Shown here piece by piece: positions 18,632 through 27,022 of a stretch of DNA of 50,294 nt (positions are counted from its first letter, which is position 1; each line of letters opens with the position of its first letter). Source of the DNA: Micromonospora sp. BL4 (GTDB lineage Bacteria > Actinomycetota > Actinomycetes > Mycobacteriales > Micromonosporaceae); contig NZ_RCVJ01000139.1 in the NCBI RefSeq assembly GCF_003667505.1, forward strand, positions 1 to 50,294, read 5' to 3'. Below the pieces are notes generated by a model, which saw nothing but the letters and a program-made list of their open reading frames with translations, was not told where the DNA came from and did no database searches. The position numbers were made by a program, and so were the translations under genes.

Positions 18632-19549
18632 ATGAACGTCCACGCCGCGTCGGGCGACACCTGGGGCATCCCCGGCCCGACCTTCCTCCGGCTCTACCTC
18701 GCGGCGGCCGCCGTGCTGGTCGCGCTCTCGGTGTGGCACCGGCTCCGCCGGCCCGCCAGCGCCTCGGACGCCGTGTCGGGGCCACTCGATCCGCAACAGG
18801 CCGCATACCTCAACGGCGGTCCCCGCCTCGCCGTGCACGCCGCGGTCGGCGGCCTGCGCGGTGCCGGTGCGATCGGCGTCGGACCGGACCGTCGCCTGCT
18901 GACCACCGGCCCCGCGCCGACCGGGCTCACCCCGTTGGACCAGGCGGTGCACTGGGCCGCCCATCAGCGCGCCCGAGCCGGCGAGCTGCCTCAGGACCAA
19001 CGGGTCCGCACCGCGCTCGACCAGCTCCGCGCCGGGCTCGAGCAGCGTGGACTGCTGCTGAGCCACCAGCGCCGGACCGCCGCCCGGCACTGGGCCCTGG
19101 GCCTCGTCGGCCTGCTGGCCATCGGCGGGTACCGGTTCTTCACCGGGCTCTCCAACGGACGCCCGGTGGGCTACCTGATGCTCGCCATGTTCGCGGTGCT
19201 GGCGGCGGTGCTGGTGCTGTGGCGGGTGCCCGACCGTACCCGGGCCGGTCGCGCCGCACTGCGCGACCTGCGCCGCCAGCACACCCACCTGGCGCCCGCC
19301 TCGTCCCCCGCGTTCGCCACCTACGGCGCGGCCGGCGCGGCGATGGGCGTGGCCCTGTACGGCACGGCGTCGCTCTGGGCCCTGGACCCGGGCTTCGCCG
19401 AGCAGGCCGAGATCCAGCGCCAGGCGGCGTCCGGCAGCGGGTGGTCGTCGGGCGGCACGTCGGGTGACGGCGGCGGCAGCTCGTGCAGTGGTGGCAGCTC
19501 GTGCGGCGGAGGCGGCGGCTGCGGCGGCGGTGGTGGGTGCGGCGGATGA
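18632..19549 (+). CDS. TIGR04222-type membrane protein with periodic Cys/Gly tail
   Basis: A 305-residue membrane protein. One hydrophobic helix lies at about residues 14-33 and two more at about 152-172 and 176-198. Between them is a soluble domain with the LDPQQAAYLNGGPRLAVHAAVGGL motif of the TIGR04222 family. The last 40 residues are Gly/Ser-rich, with cysteines at 285, 291, 297 and 303, exactly six residues apart. The stop overlaps the start of a DUF692 enzyme gene (ATGA), so the two are translationally coupled. DUF692 (MNIO) enzymes oxidise cysteine or other residues in peptides, so the tail is a plausible substrate. This is inference; no function is established for the family. Confidence 0.85.
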   Translation: MNVHAASGDTWGIPGPTFLRLYLAAAAVLVALSVWHRLRRPASASDAVSGPLDPQQAAYLNGGPRLAVHAAVGGLRGAGAIGVGPDRRLLTTGPAPTGLTPLDQAVHWAAHQRARAGELPQDQRVRTALDQLRAGLEQRGLLLSHQRRTAARHWALGLVGLLAIGGYRFFTGLSNGRPVGYLMLAMFAVLAAVLVLWRVPDRTRAGRAALRDLRRQHTHLAPASSPAFATYGAAGAAMGVALYGTASLWALDPGFAEQAEIQRQAASGSGWSSGGTSGDGGGSSCSGGSSCGGGGGCGGGGGCGG

Positions 19550-20364
19550 CCGGCCCGTACGGCGTCGGCATCGGCTGGCGCCCGGAGATCGCCGGCTTCG
19601 TGGCCGAGCTGCCCGGCCTGCGCTTCGTCGAGGTGGTGGCCGAGTCGGTGCCCGCGACCGGGCCGCTCCCGCCGGGCCTGGCACAGCTGCGCGAGCGCGC
19701 GCTGACCGTCGTACCGCACGGGGTGCGGCTCTCCCTCGGCGGCGCCGAGCCGGTTGACCCGGCCCGGGTCGCCCACCTGGCCGCGGTGGCGCAGCGGGTC
19801 GACGCCCCGCTGGTCAGCGAGCACATCGCCTTCGTCCGGGCCGGTGGTCTGGAGGCCGGGCACCTGCTGCCGCTGCCGCGCAGCCGGGAGGCGGTCGACG
19901 CGGTCTGCGCCAACGTGGCGCGGGCCCAGGCCGACCTGCCGGTGCCGATCGCGCTGGAACCGATCGCCGCGCTGGTGGACTGGCCCGACGACGAGCTGGA
20001 CGAGGCGGACTTCCTCACCGAGATCCTGGACCGGACCGGGGCGCTGCTGCTGTTGGACGTGGCGAACGTGCACGCCAACGCCCGCAACCGGGGCACCGAC
20101 CCGCTGGCGTTGCTGGACCGGCTGCCCCTGGAGCGGGTCGGGTACGTGCACGTGGCCGGCGGCGCGGAACGCGGCGGTTTCTACCACGACACGCACACCG
20201 ACCCGGTGCCGCCGGCGGTGCTGGAGCTGGTCGGCGCGCTCTGCGCCCGGCGGCGACCGCCGGCGCTGCTGCTGGAGCGCGACGGCGACTACCCGCCCGC
20301 GGCCGAGCTCCGCGCCGAGCTGGACGCTCTCGCCGCAGCCGCGAACTTCCCGGCCGTGACGTGA
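19546..20364 (+). CDS. DUF692 multinuclear non-haem iron oxidative enzyme (MNIO)
   Basis: A 272-residue TIM-barrel protein of the DUF692 family, which includes MbnB, TglH and ChrH. Expected metal ligands are all present: Glu33 (VVAESV), His58 (VPHGVRLSLGG), Glu92-His93 (VSEHIAF), Glu138 (ALEPIA), Asp171/Asn174/His176 (LLDVANVHAN), His202 (YVHVAGG), Asp215/His217 (HDTHTDPVP) and Glu244 (LLERDG). It should therefore bind two or three irons and perform an oxidative peptide modification. Start ATG 19546 overlaps the preceding stop; a longer frame from 19483 only reads through the Gly tail. Coupled to the small partner gene by GTGA. Confidence 0.92.
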   Translation: MTGPYGVGIGWRPEIAGFVAELPGLRFVEVVAESVPATGPLPPGLAQLRERALTVVPHGVRLSLGGAEPVDPARVAHLAAVAQRVDAPLVSEHIAFVRAGGLEAGHLLPLPRSREAVDAVCANVARAQADLPVPIALEPIAALVDWPDDELDEADFLTEILDRTGALLLLDVANVHANARNRGTDPLALLDRLPLERVGYVHVAGGAERGGFYHDTHTDPVPPAVLELVGALCARRRPPALLLERDGDYPPAAELRAELDALAAAANFPAVT

Positions 20365-20945
20365 CCGGCGCGCCACCACCGGCCGGCAACGGGCCGCGGG
20401 CCGCCGTCGACCGCGCCGGCGACCCGACCACGGGCCGGCTCGCCCAACGGCAGGCGGAGCTGGTCGCGGCGTTGGTAGCCGGGGGACCGCCGCCGGCCGG
20501 GTTCGCACCGGGGCCGCTGGCCGCCACCCGGGCGGCCCTGCTGCGTAAGCGAGCCGGCGAGGTGGCCCGGCACTGGCCGCTGCTCGCCGCCGGCCTCGGC
20601 GCGGGCTGGCCGTCGACCTTCGCCGACTGGGCCGCCAACCGCCCCACCGTCGGATCGCTGCGCGACGGCTGGGACCTGGCCCGGGCCCTGCGCGAGCGGG
20701 GCGCACTGCCCCCGGCGGGCGCCGAGGAGCTGGTTGCCCGGGAGGTGGTCCTGCGCTACGACGGGCGCTCCACGCCGCGTCCGCGTCGGCTGCCGGCGGT
20801 CGCCCGCGCCGGCGGCGCCGTCGCGGCGCAGATCGCCGGCAGGGTACGCCTGCTGCGCCCCGCCCCGCGTCCACCGGCGGCGCTGCCCGCTGGTGGCGAC
20901 GGCGTACCGGATGCGGCAGGATCGGCGGCATGGATCTCGGACTGA
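20361..20945 (+). CDS. Putative MNIO partner protein (SCO6045-like)
   Basis: A 194-residue protein rich in Ala, Arg and Pro. The central part (about residues 25-125) has the helical pattern of small proteins encoded beside DUF692 enzymes: QAELVAALVAGGPPPAGF, LLRKRAGEVARHWPLLAAGLG, FADWAANRP, then GSLRDGWDLARALRERGALP. It resembles SCO6045-like and DUF2063-like partners, which in other MNIO systems bind the precursor. The GTG start overlaps the MNIO stop; its 3' end overlaps the SDR gene by 16 bases. The C-terminal 60 residues are low-complexity. Identity as a recognition partner is inferred from context. Confidence 0.75.
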   Translation: MTGAPPPAGNGPRAAVDRAGDPTTGRLAQRQAELVAALVAGGPPPAGFAPGPLAATRAALLRKRAGEVARHWPLLAAGLGAGWPSTFADWAANRPTVGSLRDGWDLARALRERGALPPAGAEELVAREVVLRYDGRSTPRPRRLPAVARAGGAVAAQIAGRVRLLRPAPRPPAALPAGGDGVPDAAGSAAWISD

Positions 20946-21691
20946 CCGACCGGGTGTACGTGCTCACCGGCGCCTCCCGCGGCCTCGGTTACGCGACGGC
21001 GCAGTGCCTGGTGGCCGACGGGGCCCGGGTGGTGCTCTCGGCCCGGGACGCCGACGCGGTGGCCGCCGCCGCCGAGCGGCTGGGCGGCCCGGAGCGGGCG
21101 CTCGGCCTGGCCGCGGACCTCGCCGACCCGGAGACGCCCGGGCAGCTCGTCGAGGCGGCCCGACAGCATTTCGGTCGACTCGACGGCGCACTGGTCTCGG
21201 TCGGCGGCCCGCCCGCGGGCAACGCCGCCGTGATCAGCGACGAGCAGTGGCGGCAGTCCTTCGAGACGGTCTTCCTGGGCACCGTCCGCGCGGTACGCAC
21301 GGTCGCTGACGCGCTGCCCGAGGGCGGCGCGATCGGGCTGGTGCTCTCCACCTCGGCCCGCGGCCCGGTGCCCGGCCTGGGCATCTCCAACGGCCTGCGG
21401 CCCGGCCTGGTGGGGGTCGCCAAGGACATCGCCGACGACTACGGCCCGCGCGGCGTGCGAATCGTCGGCCTGCTGCCCGGCCGGATCCTCACCGACCGCA
21501 ACCGGCAGTTGTTCGCCGCCACCGGCGACCCGGAGCGGGCCCGCGCCGAGGCGGAGGCCACCATCCCGCTGCGGCGCATCGGGGACCCGGCCGAGTTCGG
21601 TCGCGTGGCCGCGTTCGTGCTCTCCCCCGCCGCGAGCTACCTGACCGGCGTCACCGTGCCGGTCGACGGTGGCGCGCTGCGCGGGCTGTGA
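20930..21691 (+). CDS. Short-chain dehydrogenase/reductase
   Basis: A 253-residue classical SDR. The NAD(P) loop is TGASRGLG at residues 13-20. The usual catalytic Ser is in LSTSARG, but the YxxxK pair is replaced: LGISNGLRPGL stands where Tyr-x-x-x-Lys is expected. This places it in the divergent group of SDR-like proteins lacking the canonical catalytic Tyr and Lys. The C-terminal SPAASYLTGVTVPVDGG is intact. It overlaps both neighbours and is probably co-expressed with the MNIO genes, though a role there is not established. Confidence 0.85.
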   Translation: MDLGLTDRVYVLTGASRGLGYATAQCLVADGARVVLSARDADAVAAAAERLGGPERALGLAADLADPETPGQLVEAARQHFGRLDGALVSVGGPPAGNAAVISDEQWRQSFETVFLGTVRAVRTVADALPEGGAIGLVLSTSARGPVPGLGISNGLRPGLVGVAKDIADDYGPRGVRIVGLLPGRILTDRNRQLFAATGDPERARAEAEATIPLRRIGDPAEFGRVAAFVLSPAASYLTGVTVPVDGGALRGL

Positions 21692-22293
21692 CGCCCAACC
21701 CGGTCCGGCGGGCCACCGACGCCGCCGGGCACCCCCGGCCGACCCGGGCGGAGCTGGCCGCCGCCGCGGACCGGACCATCCCCGACGTTCTCGCGCCGGG
21801 GTTGGCGGTGCTCTTCGTCGGCATCAACCCCGGCCTGTGGTCGGCCGCGACCGGTTGGCACTTCGCCCGGCCGGGCAACAGGTTCTGGCCCGCGCTGCAC
21901 CGGGGAGGATTCACCCCCCGGCTGCTGCACCCGAGCGAGCAGGACGAGCTGCCCACCCTCGGCCTCGGCATCACCAACATGGCCGCCCGGGCCAGCGCCC
22001 GCGCCGACGAACTGAGCACCGAGGAACTCTACGAGGGCGCCGCGATCCTGACCGACAAGGTGGCCCGGCACCGGCCGGGCTGGGTGGCGGTGGTGGGTGT
22101 GACGGCGTACCGGATCGGTTTCGGCCGGCCCAGGGCCGCCTTCGGGCCGCAGCCGGAGTCGCTGGCCGGGGCGCGGCTGTGGGTGCTGCCCAACCCGAGC
22201 GGGCTGAACGCGCACTTCACGCCGGCGACCCTGGGCGCCGCGTTCGCCGAGCTGCGCCTGGCGACCGGTCTGCCGGACCGCTCGGCGACCTGA
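21688..22293 (+). CDS. mug: G/U mismatch-specific DNA glycosylase
   Basis: A 201-residue Mug-type uracil/thymine DNA glycosylase that excises uracil or ethenocytosine from G mispairs. The catalytic GINPGLWS motif (Asn) and the intercalating NPSGLNAHF loop are visible, with RFWPALH in between. Its GTG overlaps the SDR stop by 4 bases, so it ends this five-gene run. Inclusion in the MNIO operon may be transcriptional convenience. Confidence 0.92.
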   Translation: MTPNPVRRATDAAGHPRPTRAELAAAADRTIPDVLAPGLAVLFVGINPGLWSAATGWHFARPGNRFWPALHRGGFTPRLLHPSEQDELPTLGLGITNMAARASARADELSTEELYEGAAILTDKVARHRPGWVAVVGVTAYRIGFGRPRAAFGPQPESLAGARLWVLPNPSGLNAHFTPATLGAAFAELRLATGLPDRSAT

Positions 22294-22415
22294 ACGCCGC
22301 CGTCGCCTCTCGGCGAACCAAAGGCTGCACTGGCGCCGGACTTCCACGTCGGACAGGACGACCCACAGCACCGGGGGGACCGACCAGCGGCCTTGCCTCG
22401 CACTGTGATCGACCG

Positions 22416-22447
22416 GTGTCGTTCCACTGCGAACGGGGAACGAACAC
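22416..22447 (+). promoter_or_regulatory. Hairpin over the ribosome-binding region of the PH-domain gene
   Basis: GTGTCGTTCC (22416-22425) can pair with GGAACGAACAC (22437-22447), leaving one bulged base and an 11-base loop. The right arm contains the GGGGAA/GGAACG purine tract just before the ATG at 22451, so the hairpin could mask the ribosome-binding site. Confidence 0.4.
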
Positions 22448-22450
22448 CAC

Positions 22451-22939
22451 ATGGCCGACGATCAGAGGCCCGATCTGGAGGAGCTGCTCGCCTCGCAGCT
22501 GTGGCCCGCGGTGCTCGTCCCGATCGGTGTGCTCGCCGCGCTGGTCGGCGCCGGCATCTGGCTGGCGCCCGCCTTTCCGTTCGTGCCGGTCGCTCTTCTG
22601 CTCGCCACGGTGCTGGTGGCGTGGTGGCAGCGGGGCGACGCCGTGTTGGCCGACCACACCGGACTGCTGGTCCGACATCGCGGCCGCGTCACCCGCCGCT
22701 ACCGATGGGAGGAGATCCGCGAAGCCGGGTTGACCCGGCCCGGCTTCGGGCAGATCGCCCTGGCCGTCTATCCCGATGGCGGGCCGTGGGACGTGCCCGG
22801 CCCCAACAGCGCGGTCCTGGTGGGTCGCATCTGGAATTTGCGCAAGCCGGACCAGGAGACCCGGGACCGGGTCAACGCGCTCCTGCGGTCCCGGGGCGTC
22901 CACGTCGTCGACTCACCACACCCACCATTCGGTGCCTGA
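22451..22939 (+). CDS. Membrane PH-domain (bPH) protein
   Basis: A 162-residue protein with two adjacent transmembrane helices (about residues 17-37 and 40-58) and a cytoplasmic bacterial PH-like domain. The domain part includes DHTGLLVRHRGRVTRRYRWEEIREAGL. This family is common and uncharacterised in actinobacteria. An intergenic region of 157 bases precedes it. Confidence 0.8.
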   Translation: MADDQRPDLEELLASQLWPAVLVPIGVLAALVGAGIWLAPAFPFVPVALLLATVLVAWWQRGDAVLADHTGLLVRHRGRVTRRYRWEEIREAGLTRPGFGQIALAVYPDGGPWDVPGPNSAVLVGRIWNLRKPDQETRDRVNALLRSRGVHVVDSPHPPFGA

Positions 22940-23031
22940 CCCTCCCACCGGCGGCCTGCGAACTGCCCGTGTCTCCAACGGAGCACTCGTGGCCGCTCCG
23001 CGCTGGAAGGTGAGCCAGATGACCAACCGGG

Positions 23032-25020
23032 TCAGTTGGCGGCTGCGGGCGGCAGCGCCTCGTCGGCGACGTAGGTGCCCAGCGGCATGATCACCGGCTC
23101 GGGGCCGGTCGCGTCCACGTACGGGGTGGGCGAGTCGGCGACCGCGAACTGGGTCCGGTACAGCTCGGCGTAAAGCCCGCCGACCGCCACCAACTCCTCG
23201 TGCCGCCCACGCTCGACGACCCGCCCACCGTCCAGGACCAGGATCTGGTCGGCGTCGCGGACGGTCGAGAGCCGGTGCGCGATCACCAGGGCGGTACGCC
23301 CCACCAGAGCCACCGACAGCGCCCGCTGCACCGCCGCCTCGCTCTCCGAATCCAGGTGCGCCGTCGCCTCGTCGAGGATCACGATCGACGGGGCCTTGAG
23401 CAGCAGCCGGGCGATGGCGATGCGCTGTTTCTCGCCGCCGGAGAACCGGTAGCCGCGCTCCCCCACGGTGGTGTCCAGCCCGTCGGGCAGCGACCGGACC
23501 AGGTCGGCGACCTGGGCGCCCGCCAGGGCGGCCCAGATCTCGTCGTCGGTGGCGTCCGGCTTGGCGTAGCGCAGGTTCTCGGCGATCGTCTCGTGGAACA
23601 GGTGCGAATCCTGGGTGACGACGCCGATCTCGTCGCGCAGGGAGGCGAGCGTCGCGTCGCGCACGTCCACCCCGCCGACCAGCACCTGCCCGTCGGTGAC
23701 GTCGTAGATCCGGGAGATCAGCATGGACAGCGTCGACTTGCCGGCGCCGGACGGGCCGACCAGGGCGACCATCTGCCCCGGCTCGACGCTGAACGAGACG
23801 CCCTTGAGCACCGGCTCGTTGACGGTGCGGTCGAGCGTGGCGACCTCCTCCAGCGAGGCGAGGGAGATCTCGGCGGCGCTCGGGTAGCGGAACCGCACGT
23901 CGCGGAAGTCGACTCGGCCGGCGCCCCGGGGCACCGGCACCGCGTTGGGCTTCTCCACGATGCCCGGCTTCAGGTCGAGCACCTCGAAGACGCGGTCGAA
24001 CGAGACGAGTGCGCTCATCACGTCCACCCGGACGTTGGAGAGCGCGGTGAGCGGCCCGTACAGGCGGGTGAGCAGCAGCGCGAGGGTCACGACGGTGCCC
24101 GCGCTGACACCGCCGGTCACCGCGAGCCAGCCGCCGAGACCGTAGGTGAGCGCCTGGGCCAGCGAGGCGACCAGCAGCATCGCCACGAAGAACGTCCGCG
24201 AGTACATGGCGGACTGGATGCCGATGTCGCGCACCCGCTCGGCTCGACCGGCGAACCGGCGGGCTTCGATCTCGGGCTGACCGAAGAGCTTCACCAGCAG
24301 CGCGCCGGCCACCCCGAACCGCTCGGTCATGGTCGCGTTCATCTTGGCGTCGAGGTTGTACGCCTCGCGGGTGATGTCGGCCAGCCGCCGGCCGACCCGG
24401 CGGGCCGGAATGATGAAGATCGGCAGCAGCACCAGCGAGAGCGCGGTGATCTGCCAGGAGAGGGTGAACATCACCGCGGCGGTGAGCACCAGCTGGATGA
24501 CGTTGCTGACCACCCCGGAGAGGGTGGAGGTGAACGCCCGCTGGGCTCCGAGGACGTCGTTGTTGAGCCGGCTGACCAGTGCGCCGGTCTGGGTGCGGGT
24601 GAAGAACTGCAACGGCATCCGCTGCACGTGGTCGTAGACCCGGGTGCGCAGGTTGAGGATGATGCCCTCGCCGATCCGGGCGGAATACCACCGCTGCGCC
24701 AGCGAGAGCAGCGCGTCGGCGACCGCGAGCCCGGCGATGAACAGGGCCAGCTTGACCACCAGCCGGCCGGCCTCGGTGCCGCCCCGGTTGATCGCGTTGA
24801 TCACGTCGCCGGCGAGCACGGGGGTGGCCACGCCGATGATGGCGGCCAGGACCACGGTGGCCAGGAAGACCACGATGTCGCGTCGGTAGGGCTGGGCGAA
24901 GGCGACGATCCGCCGGGCCACCCCGTGCTTCAGCCGGTGGGTGGAGACCTCGTCCCGGTTACGCATCGACCGGAGCATGCTCCAGCCCGCCATGCCACCG
25001 CCGGACATCGGGTTGGACAC
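23032..25020 (-). CDS. ABC exporter, fused permease-ATPase
   Basis: A 662-residue half-transporter with six N-terminal transmembrane helices (about residues 45-330) and a C-terminal ATPase. Walker A is GPSGAGKST, the Q loop is VTQDSH, the signature is FSGGEKQRIAIARLL, Walker B is IVILDEAT and the switch His follows in IAHRLS. It is an MsbA/multidrug-type exporter that should homodimerise; substrate unknown. GTG 25020 was preferred because GGAGG is 6 bases upstream; GTG 25023 is also possible. Confidence 0.95.
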   Translation of the reverse strand: MSNPMSGGGMAGWSMLRSMRNRDEVSTHRLKHGVARRIVAFAQPYRRDIVVFLATVVLAAIIGVATPVLAGDVINAINRGGTEAGRLVVKLALFIAGLAVADALLSLAQRWYSARIGEGIILNLRTRVYDHVQRMPLQFFTRTQTGALVSRLNNDVLGAQRAFTSTLSGVVSNVIQLVLTAAVMFTLSWQITALSLVLLPIFIIPARRVGRRLADITREAYNLDAKMNATMTERFGVAGALLVKLFGQPEIEARRFAGRAERVRDIGIQSAMYSRTFFVAMLLVASLAQALTYGLGGWLAVTGGVSAGTVVTLALLLTRLYGPLTALSNVRVDVMSALVSFDRVFEVLDLKPGIVEKPNAVPVPRGAGRVDFRDVRFRYPSAAEISLASLEEVATLDRTVNEPVLKGVSFSVEPGQMVALVGPSGAGKSTLSMLISRIYDVTDGQVLVGGVDVRDATLASLRDEIGVVTQDSHLFHETIAENLRYAKPDATDDEIWAALAGAQVADLVRSLPDGLDTTVGERGYRFSGGEKQRIAIARLLLKAPSIVILDEATAHLDSESEAAVQRALSVALVGRTALVIAHRLSTVRDADQILVLDGGRVVERGRHEELVAVGGLYAELYRTQFAVADSPTPYVDATGPEPVIMPLGTYVADEALPPAAAN

Positions 25021-25121
25021 CACTCACCTCCGGGTCGTCGGGCGGACCGAGTCGTCAGGTCAATTCTCCCGACGACTGTGACAACCTCGGTCGTAACCCG
25101 GATCTTCCCGAACGGTCCTTA

Positions 25122-25889
25122 CTATTCTCCCTGGCCGGCGAGGTCACGCAGCCGCCGGGTCTGTGCCTCCCGTTCGGCGCGCTGCTGGTCGGCGTGCGAC
25201 CGCCCGGCCGCACCGGCGATCAGAGCCTTGATCTCCACCACCGCGTCCCGTGCGCCGGCGAGCAGCCCGGCGGTCAGGTCACGGACGGCGTCGTCCAGCT
25301 CGGTGGGAGGCACGACCAGCGTGGCGAGCCCGATCCGGTCCGCCTCGGCCGCGTCCAGCCGCCGGCCGGTCGCGCAGATCTCCAGCGCCCGGGCATAGCC
25401 GACCAGCTCGACGAGGCGCTTCGTGCCGGCCAGGTCGGGCACCAGGCCGAGGGTCACCTCGGCCATCGACAGGTTCGCGTCGGCGGTCAGGACGCGCAGG
25501 TCGCAGGCCAGAGCGAGCTGGAACCCGGCGCCGATCGCGTGACCCTGCACGGCCGCGACCGAGATGACGTCGGGCCGGTGCAGCCAGGTGAACCCGGCCT
25601 GGAACTCGGCGATGCGGTCGGCACACTCCTGCTCGGGCAGCGTGGCCAGCTCGGCGAAGGAGCCCGGCCCGGACGCGCCGGCCACGGCGAGGTCGAGACC
25701 GGCGGAGAACGCGCGCCCCTCGCCCCGGACCACAACCACCCGCACATCGCCGGGCAGGTCGCGGGAGAAGTCGCTCATCGCGCGCCACATCGCGGGCGTC
25801 TGCGCATTGAGCACGTCGGGCCGGCACAACGTCACCGTGGCGACCGGCCCGTCGCAGGTCAGCCGGACCCCGGTCGTCTCGGCGGTCAC
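25122..25889 (-). CDS. Enoyl-CoA hydratase/isomerase family protein
   Basis: A 255-residue crotonase-fold protein. The oxyanion-hole segments are visible as AFSAGLDLAV and VQGHAIGAGFQLALACDLRV. The usual catalytic Glu region reads SMAEVTLGLVPDLAGTKRL, with Glu at the expected second-acid position. Probably acts in fatty-acid degradation or a related acyl-CoA reaction. It follows the HTH gene by 46 bases on the same strand. In M. tuberculosis the echA12 gene occupies the same neighbourhood. GTG 25889 gives the family N-terminus. Confidence 0.9.
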   Translation of the reverse strand: MTAETTGVRLTCDGPVATVTLCRPDVLNAQTPAMWRAMSDFSRDLPGDVRVVVVRGEGRAFSAGLDLAVAGASGPGSFAELATLPEQECADRIAEFQAGFTWLHRPDVISVAAVQGHAIGAGFQLALACDLRVLTADANLSMAEVTLGLVPDLAGTKRLVELVGYARALEICATGRRLDAAEADRIGLATLVVPPTELDDAVRDLTAGLLAGARDAVVEIKALIAGAAGRSHADQQRAEREAQTRRLRDLAGQGE

Positions 25890-25935
25890 CGGACCGCCCG
25901 GGGAACGGCGCTGGTGGACGACGCTGAGGGTCGGG

Positions 25936-26163
25936 TCACGCCTTCTTGCGGCGCCGGGCACCGCCGCGCTGACGCAGCTGCACCCCGGACTCGGTGAGCA
26001 CTCGGTGGATGAACCCGTAGGAACGGCCGGTCGAGGCCGCCAGCGCGCGGATGCTTTCCCCCGAGGTGTACCGCTTTACCAGGTCCTTGGCGAGCGTCTG
26101 ACGCTCGGCTCCGACGATCCGGCGACCCTTCTCAGTGCTGGTGGCTGTGCCAGTGGCTGCCAT
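25936..26163 (-). CDS. Small helix-turn-helix protein
   Basis: A 75-residue basic protein. The central part is a homeodomain-like HTH: LAKDLVKRYTSGESIRALAASTGRSYGFIHRVLTESGVQLRQRGG, followed by a basic tail ending RRRKKA. It is widely conserved in actinobacteria, and a similar small regulator (recalled as Rv1473A) sits beside the ABC-F and AcnR genes in M. tuberculosis. GTGAGGA precedes the ATG by about 6 bases. DNA-binding targets are unknown. Confidence 0.85.
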   Translation of the reverse strand: MAATGTATSTEKGRRIVGAERQTLAKDLVKRYTSGESIRALAASTGRSYGFIHRVLTESGVQLRQRGGARRRKKA

Positions 26164-26382
26164 GCTGTGTCCTCACGTCCCAGACTGTGCGGTTCGGATA
26201 CGGTCCCACCTATTAGACCGTCTCGAACGATCATGCGCCAGATATCAACTCTTCGCCAACCGACACGCTATGCAATGTCAGCTTCCCGATAGAGTGATCC
26301 TGGCGATCGGTCCCGCCGCGCCGTCCGGGCGTACCACCATCGCCGTGCGACAGTGCCCGCCGACGACCCGTACCCTGCGGTC

Positions 26383-26982
26383 GTGATCGACCTGCTGGGC
26401 ACCGCGGCCGGGGCGGCCGTGGTCTTCGCCGCCACCGACATCGACGACATCGTCCTCCTGACGCTGTTCTTCGTCAGCGCCCGCCGCACCGGCCGCCCGC
26501 GGGCCCGGCAGATCGTCGCCGGACAATATCTGGGCATCGGGACACTGGCACTGGCCAGCGCGGTGGTCGCCGCGGGTCTGCTGGTGGTGCCCGACCCGTG
26601 GACCGGGCTGCTCGGTCTGCTGCCGATCGCGCTCGGGATCCGCGCCCTCGTGCGGCGCGACGACGACGAGGCGCCCGCCGTGGTGGCCTCCACGCTCGGC
26701 GTGGCCGGGGTGACGATCGCGAACGGCGCGGACAACGTGGCCGTCTACGTACCCGTGTTCCGCGCCCTCGGCCCGGCCGACAGCGCGGTCTTCCTGCTGG
26801 TCTTCGTGCTGCTCATCGCGCTGTGGTGCGCCGCCGGGGCCTGGCTGGGCGGGCACCCCCGGGTGGTGCGCCTGGTGGAGCGCGCCGGCCACTGGCTGGT
26901 GCCGGCGATCTTCGTCGGCATCGGGGTGGTGATCCTGGTCAGCTCCGGCGTGCTCGGCCGGCTGGTCGACCTGCTCGGCTGA
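26383..26982 (+). CDS. CadD-family cation transporter
   Basis: A 199-residue membrane protein with five or six helices, matching the cadmium-resistance transporter CadD family. Characteristic segments are FAATDIDDIVLLTLFF near the N-terminus and GVTIANGADNVAVYVPVF in the middle, where acidic residues lie inside membrane helices. It may export Cd2+ or another divalent cation. GTG 26383 was chosen since the residues before it (frame from 26353) lie outside the first helix. It is divergent from the small HTH gene. Confidence 0.85.
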   Translation: MIDLLGTAAGAAVVFAATDIDDIVLLTLFFVSARRTGRPRARQIVAGQYLGIGTLALASAVVAAGLLVVPDPWTGLLGLLPIALGIRALVRRDDDEAPAVVASTLGVAGVTIANGADNVAVYVPVFRALGPADSAVFLLVFVLLIALWCAAGAWLGGHPRVVRLVERAGHWLVPAIFVGIGVVILVSSGVLGRLVDLLG

Positions 26983-27022
26983 GGGCGGCCGGGCGGGGCG
27001 GCCCCGCCCGACACGCGACCGG

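Noticed and set aside
19483..19545. N-terminal extension of the MNIO
   Set aside because: It is the out-of-frame reading of the Gly/Cys tail and is Arg/Trp-rich. ATG 19546 overlaps the upstream stop and fits the family N-terminus.
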